Shown here: positions 5,264 through 7,656 of the stretch, in pieces
How the letters are laid out: each line of letters begins with the position of its first letter
How positions within the stretch are numbered: position 1 is the stretch's first letter
Source: Nanobdellota archaeon
Lineage (GTDB): Archaea > Nanobdellota > Nanobdellia > SCGC-AAA011-G17 > ARS1403
NCBI GenBank assembly: GCA_018831025.1
Contig: JAHJRB010000076.1
Coordinates: 1-7,656, forward strand
Length of the DNA: 7,656 nucleotides
Reading direction: 5' to 3'
Program-made: the position numbers and the translations under genes
The notes under the pieces: generated by a model
Database searches by the model: none
Told to the model about the DNA's origin: nothing
Seen by the model: the letters and a program-made list of their open reading frames with translations, nothing else

Positions 5264-7579
5264 ATGAATTTAGTAGAAAGAGTAAAAAAAGCGGGAAAAA
5301 GGTATATTCCTTATTTATTAGCTGGGACTCTAGGAGCAACTAGTGTAAACGGTTGTGGTATATCCAATCCTTTTGGTCCAAAGAAGAATAAAGCTCCTGA
5401 AACTGTTATAGAACGTGTAAGTACTAATCTAAACGAGAATTCAAAAGGTAATGTTTATTTCTTTATATACGGAGATGATAAAGAAGACGGAGTTACTGAT
5501 AAATGCCAATTTAGAATAGTAAATTCCGAAAATTATTCAGAATGGACAACTACAAACTTACAAGATAATTTTATTCATCTTCCTGTGGGACAATATAATT
5601 TAGAAGCAAGAGCGATAGACAGTAAAGGAAAATTAGATGCAACTCCAGCAGTAAAAACATTTGAAGTATTCCCAACTCCAGAAGAACCAACATTACCAAC
5701 ACAACCAGAACTAATAACACAACCAGTAGAAATATTATCCAACAACACAAGAGTATTTGAAGGAACTACAAATCAAGATGGTTTGGTTTCTTTTATAGAT
5801 GAAACAGCTGAAGATGGACAAGCTACTGTTTTTATAACAGATATAGAAACTCAACAATCAGCTCCAAGTATGCAAGTCATTTATGAAGACTTACCAGATT
5901 CAAAAGTATTCACCGCCATTGATCCCTCAAGAGCTTTATTACCAACAAGAAGAATAAGCCCTCATAATTCAGACCAACCTTTAATAACTGCATCAGTAAG
6001 AAGAGGTAAAGTTCATGCTCAAACAATAGAAGATGAAGAAGGATTTAGAGCTTTTTACTTATGGGAATCTAATCCAGCATTAGCTGCCAATCCTTATACA
6101 AGATTTACATATGAAACAACTATAGACGAATCTGAAAGAATAAAAAAAGATAAAGCAAATCAAGTAATTCTTACCGTATTAAAGCCCGCACTAAGTAAAG
6201 TAGGTTTATTTGGAGAAAAGATAACCAATGCTATAGAAACTGTAGAAATTTTTGGTATAAATCTAAATATCCCCTTAAATTTAGCAGACTTCGCAGAAGA
6301 ATTAAATCCATACGGAGATAAAGAATTAGAAGGAATTAAAAGATGGGATGTTTATAGAACAAGTCAAGGAACTTCTTTTAGTCCTGAAATATTACAGGAT
6401 GTTTTAATAGTTCCAAGCAATATTCCAGAAATCTCATTTATAGCATCTTCTATACACAATAATTCTAATAATTTAACTTGGCAGGCTTATGATGCAACAG
6501 AATATGCAATGCCATTTGAACTACCAGGAATACAAGACTTAACAGTTTTACTCGGTCCAACCCCAGAACCAGATTTAACATATAATTATAGATTAGCAAA
6601 AGACTCTCAGACAGTTAGAGAAGATTCAATAGCTCAAGCTTCTTTAACTTTAGAAGATTTAGCAGCAGGAGATTATGAATTCGAATTATCTGTTAGAGAT
6701 GAAGTTAATAATGTTTCTTCAGACACTTTATCTTTTAGTATTGGTGAAAGAAAATATACTTCACCTATTGTTTTTTTATCTGATAGAGAAGATGTATTGA
6801 AAAAAAGAGAAATATTCATAATGGAGGGTGACGGTAGTAATGTTAGAAAATTATTGGAAGCAACCAATATAAGTCAATATGCTTATCCTTGTATATCTCC
6901 AGATGGAACAAGAATAATTTTCAGAAAAAGAGTTAATTTGCTTTATTTATTTAATATTATTGATAAAACCGAACTTAATTTTTTAGGATATGGTATGTCT
7001 TCATCTTGGTCTCCAGATGGAACAAGAGCGGTTTATGGAGGGAAAATAAATGATATTAGAGATATTTACATAAATAATAATGTAGAACATTCAAATGCAA
7101 TAAATATAACAAATAATGATTGTTGTTTTTTACAAGATATACAACCTTCATGGTCTCCAGATGGTCAAAGAATAGCTTTTGCATCAAATAGAGATACTAA
7201 TCAATTAAATAAATACGATATCTATACAATGAACATTGATGGAACAGAAGTAAAAAGACTAACATTTGGAAATGGAAATTATACAAATATAGAACCAGCA
7301 TGGGATCCAAGAGGTACCCAAATAGCTTTTGAAACAGACCAAAATGGATTTAATGAAATCTATAGAATGGATTATGATGGTAGTAATCAAGCGAACTTAA
7401 CAAAAAATCCTTCTCAAAATCAACATCCAAGTTGGTCTCCAGATGGTCAAAGAATAGCTTTTGCATCAAATCGCGATGGATATTACCAAATATTCACAGT
7501 CAATAGAGATGGAACCAACACAAGAAAAATAACTAATACCTCTAGTAACAATATATCCCCTTCTTGGTCACCCTTCTAA
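5264..7579 (+). CDS. Surface lipoprotein with Ig-like regions and six-bladed TolB/PD40 beta-propeller
   Basis: I start this 771-residue protein at ATG 5264. A TTG at 5252 is in frame, but the TATA box spacing and the T7-C-ATGAATTTA context shared with 2462 favour the ATG. Residues 1-30 are a signal peptide (Lys8, Lys9, Lys12, Arg13, hydrophobic core 15-27) ending SVNGC, with lipobox Cys31. An Ig/FN3-like region follows (about 44-137, with LPVGQYNLEARAID), then a Pro/Thr linker (138-155). A central region of unknown type comes next (155-420), then a second Ig-like region (about 423-494, with LAAGDYEFELSVRD). Residues 500-771 are a TolB-type propeller. Blade motifs are CISPDGTRIIF, SSWSPDGTRAVY, PSWSPDGQRIAF (twice) and PAWDPRGTQIAF. 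IVFLSDRE (502-509) opens it and SPSWSPF closes it, so the last strand can complete the first blade of a six-blade ring. Such propellers usually bind proteins or glycans outside the cell. Ligand and partner are unknown. Confidence 0.85.
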   Translation: MNLVERVKKAGKRYIPYLLAGTLGATSVNGCGISNPFGPKKNKAPETVIERVSTNLNENSKGNVYFFIYGDDKEDGVTDKCQFRIVNSENYSEWTTTNLQDNFIHLPVGQYNLEARAIDSKGKLDATPAVKTFEVFPTPEEPTLPTQPELITQPVEILSNNTRVFEGTTNQDGLVSFIDETAEDGQATVFITDIETQQSAPSMQVIYEDLPDSKVFTAIDPSRALLPTRRISPHNSDQPLITASVRRGKVHAQTIEDEEGFRAFYLWESNPALAANPYTRFTYETTIDESERIKKDKANQVILTVLKPALSKVGLFGEKITNAIETVEIFGINLNIPLNLADFAEELNPYGDKELEGIKRWDVYRTSQGTSFSPEILQDVLIVPSNIPEISFIASSIHNNSNNLTWQAYDATEYAMPFELPGIQDLTVLLGPTPEPDLTYNYRLAKDSQTVREDSIAQASLTLEDLAAGDYEFELSVRDEVNNVSSDTLSFSIGERKYTSPIVFLSDREDVLKKREIFIMEGDGSNVRKLLEATNISQYAYPCISPDGTRIIFRKRVNLLYLFNIIDKTELNFLGYGMSSSWSPDGTRAVYGGKINDIRDIYINNNVEHSNAINITNNDCCFLQDIQPSWSPDGQRIAFASNRDTNQLNKYDIYTMNIDGTEVKRLTFGNGNYTNIEPAWDPRGTQIAFETDQNGFNEIYRMDYDGSNQANLTKNPSQNQHPSWSPDGQRIAFASNRDGYYQIFTVNRDGTNTRKITNTSSNNISPSWSPF
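7151..7189 (+). repeat. 39-bp direct repeat in propeller gene, copy 1
   Basis: This stretch, encoding most of WSPDGQRIAFASN, is identical base for base to 7433-7471. The two are 282 nt (94 codons) apart and in frame. Other blades differ in sequence, so these two blade cores share a recent duplication or gene conversion. Confidence 0.85.
7433..7471 (+). repeat. 39-bp direct repeat in propeller gene, copy 2
   Basis: Identical to 7151-7189. The next codons encode Asn-Arg-Asp in both, but Arg-Asp uses different bases (AGA-GAT against CGC-GAT), which marks the right edge of the identity. Confidence 0.85.
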
Positions 7580-7656
7580 TCTCTTAGCATAACCTTCTTC
7601 ACTTATCTCGCTGTTAGGAAACTGCACATCACAAACACCAAAATTATCTTTCTCAA
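7568..7656 (-). CDS. C-terminal end of a convergent gene, unknown family
   Basis: This minus-strand frame is open from the right edge of the window to a TGA at 7570-7568, giving 28 codons with the sequence EKDNFGVCDVQF, PNSEISEEGYAKRL and EG. The gene start lies outside the window, so neither length nor family can be judged. It is called coding because the homologous tail at 3983-4048 differs by synonymous changes, Tyr/Phe swaps and one whole-codon indel. The ending loosely resembles the final helix of SHOCT-like domains, which is not enough for a name. It overlaps the end of the propeller gene by 12 nt, and that gene's TAA stop is antisense to this gene's leucine codon, exactly as at 3989-3991. 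Confidence 0.5.
   Translation of the reverse strand, partial: EKDNFGVCDVQFPNSEISEEGYAKRLEG

Noticed and set aside
6673..6867. Minus-strand open frame inside the propeller gene
   Set aside because: Ser/Leu-rich antisense translation without a start signal; the plus-strand reading is a clear propeller blade.
7548..7579. Propeller gene truncated by the stop right after SWSPF
   Set aside because: The opening strand IVFLSDRE lacks its own first strand, so the final SPSWSPF can close the ring. Ending there gives six blades, as in TolB.

Overview
The window looks archaeal, probably from a small-genome, low-GC lineage such as a DPANN archaeon. The first 194 bases encode, on the minus strand, the N-terminus of a diphthine synthase (DphB), an enzyme of archaea and eukaryotes. 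Next to it is a radical SAM protein of the archaeal COG1031 type. Gene starts have TTTATAAA-like TATA boxes about 26 nt upstream and mostly no Shine-Dalgarno sequence. GC content is low by eye, and arginine is almost always AGA. The exact phylum cannot be fixed from this window.

Layout. Bases 1-2372 (minus strand) hold a tight three-gene run, radical SAM protein -> small secreted lipoprotein-like protein -> dphB, with 3-nt gaps. An 89-nt divergent promoter region follows. Plus-strand gene 2462-3991 encodes a 509-residue exported protein with a twin-arginine-like, lipobox-bearing N-terminus. Next comes a HEPN / minimal nucleotidyltransferase (MNT) pair (4128-5130), a toxin-antitoxin-like module, preceded by four copies of a 13-14 nt palindrome around its TATA box. 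The last long gene (5264-7579) encodes a 771-residue lipoprotein-like surface protein with two Ig/FN3-like regions and a C-terminal six-bladed TolB/PD40 beta-propeller. A minus-strand coding tail enters from the right edge and overlaps its stop.

Most notable pattern. The two long plus-strand genes encode unrelated bodies but have matching flanks. Upstream, both carry the same block (23 identical bases, a variable spacer, 15 identical bases, then exactly 26 nt ending in seven Ts and C before ATGAATTTA). Downstream, both run into a minus-strand coding tail with the shared peptide core EISEEG, and both take their TAA stop from the antisense of the same leucine codon. At the first gene the tail is a remnant of about 22 codons that ends where the palindromes of the HEPN-MNT module begin. 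I infer a duplicated cassette (promoter, exported protein, convergent gene) with exchanged or strongly diverged bodies, later interrupted by the HEPN-MNT module. No tRNA, rRNA, CRISPR array or transposase was seen, and no gene-free stretch exceeds 300 bases.
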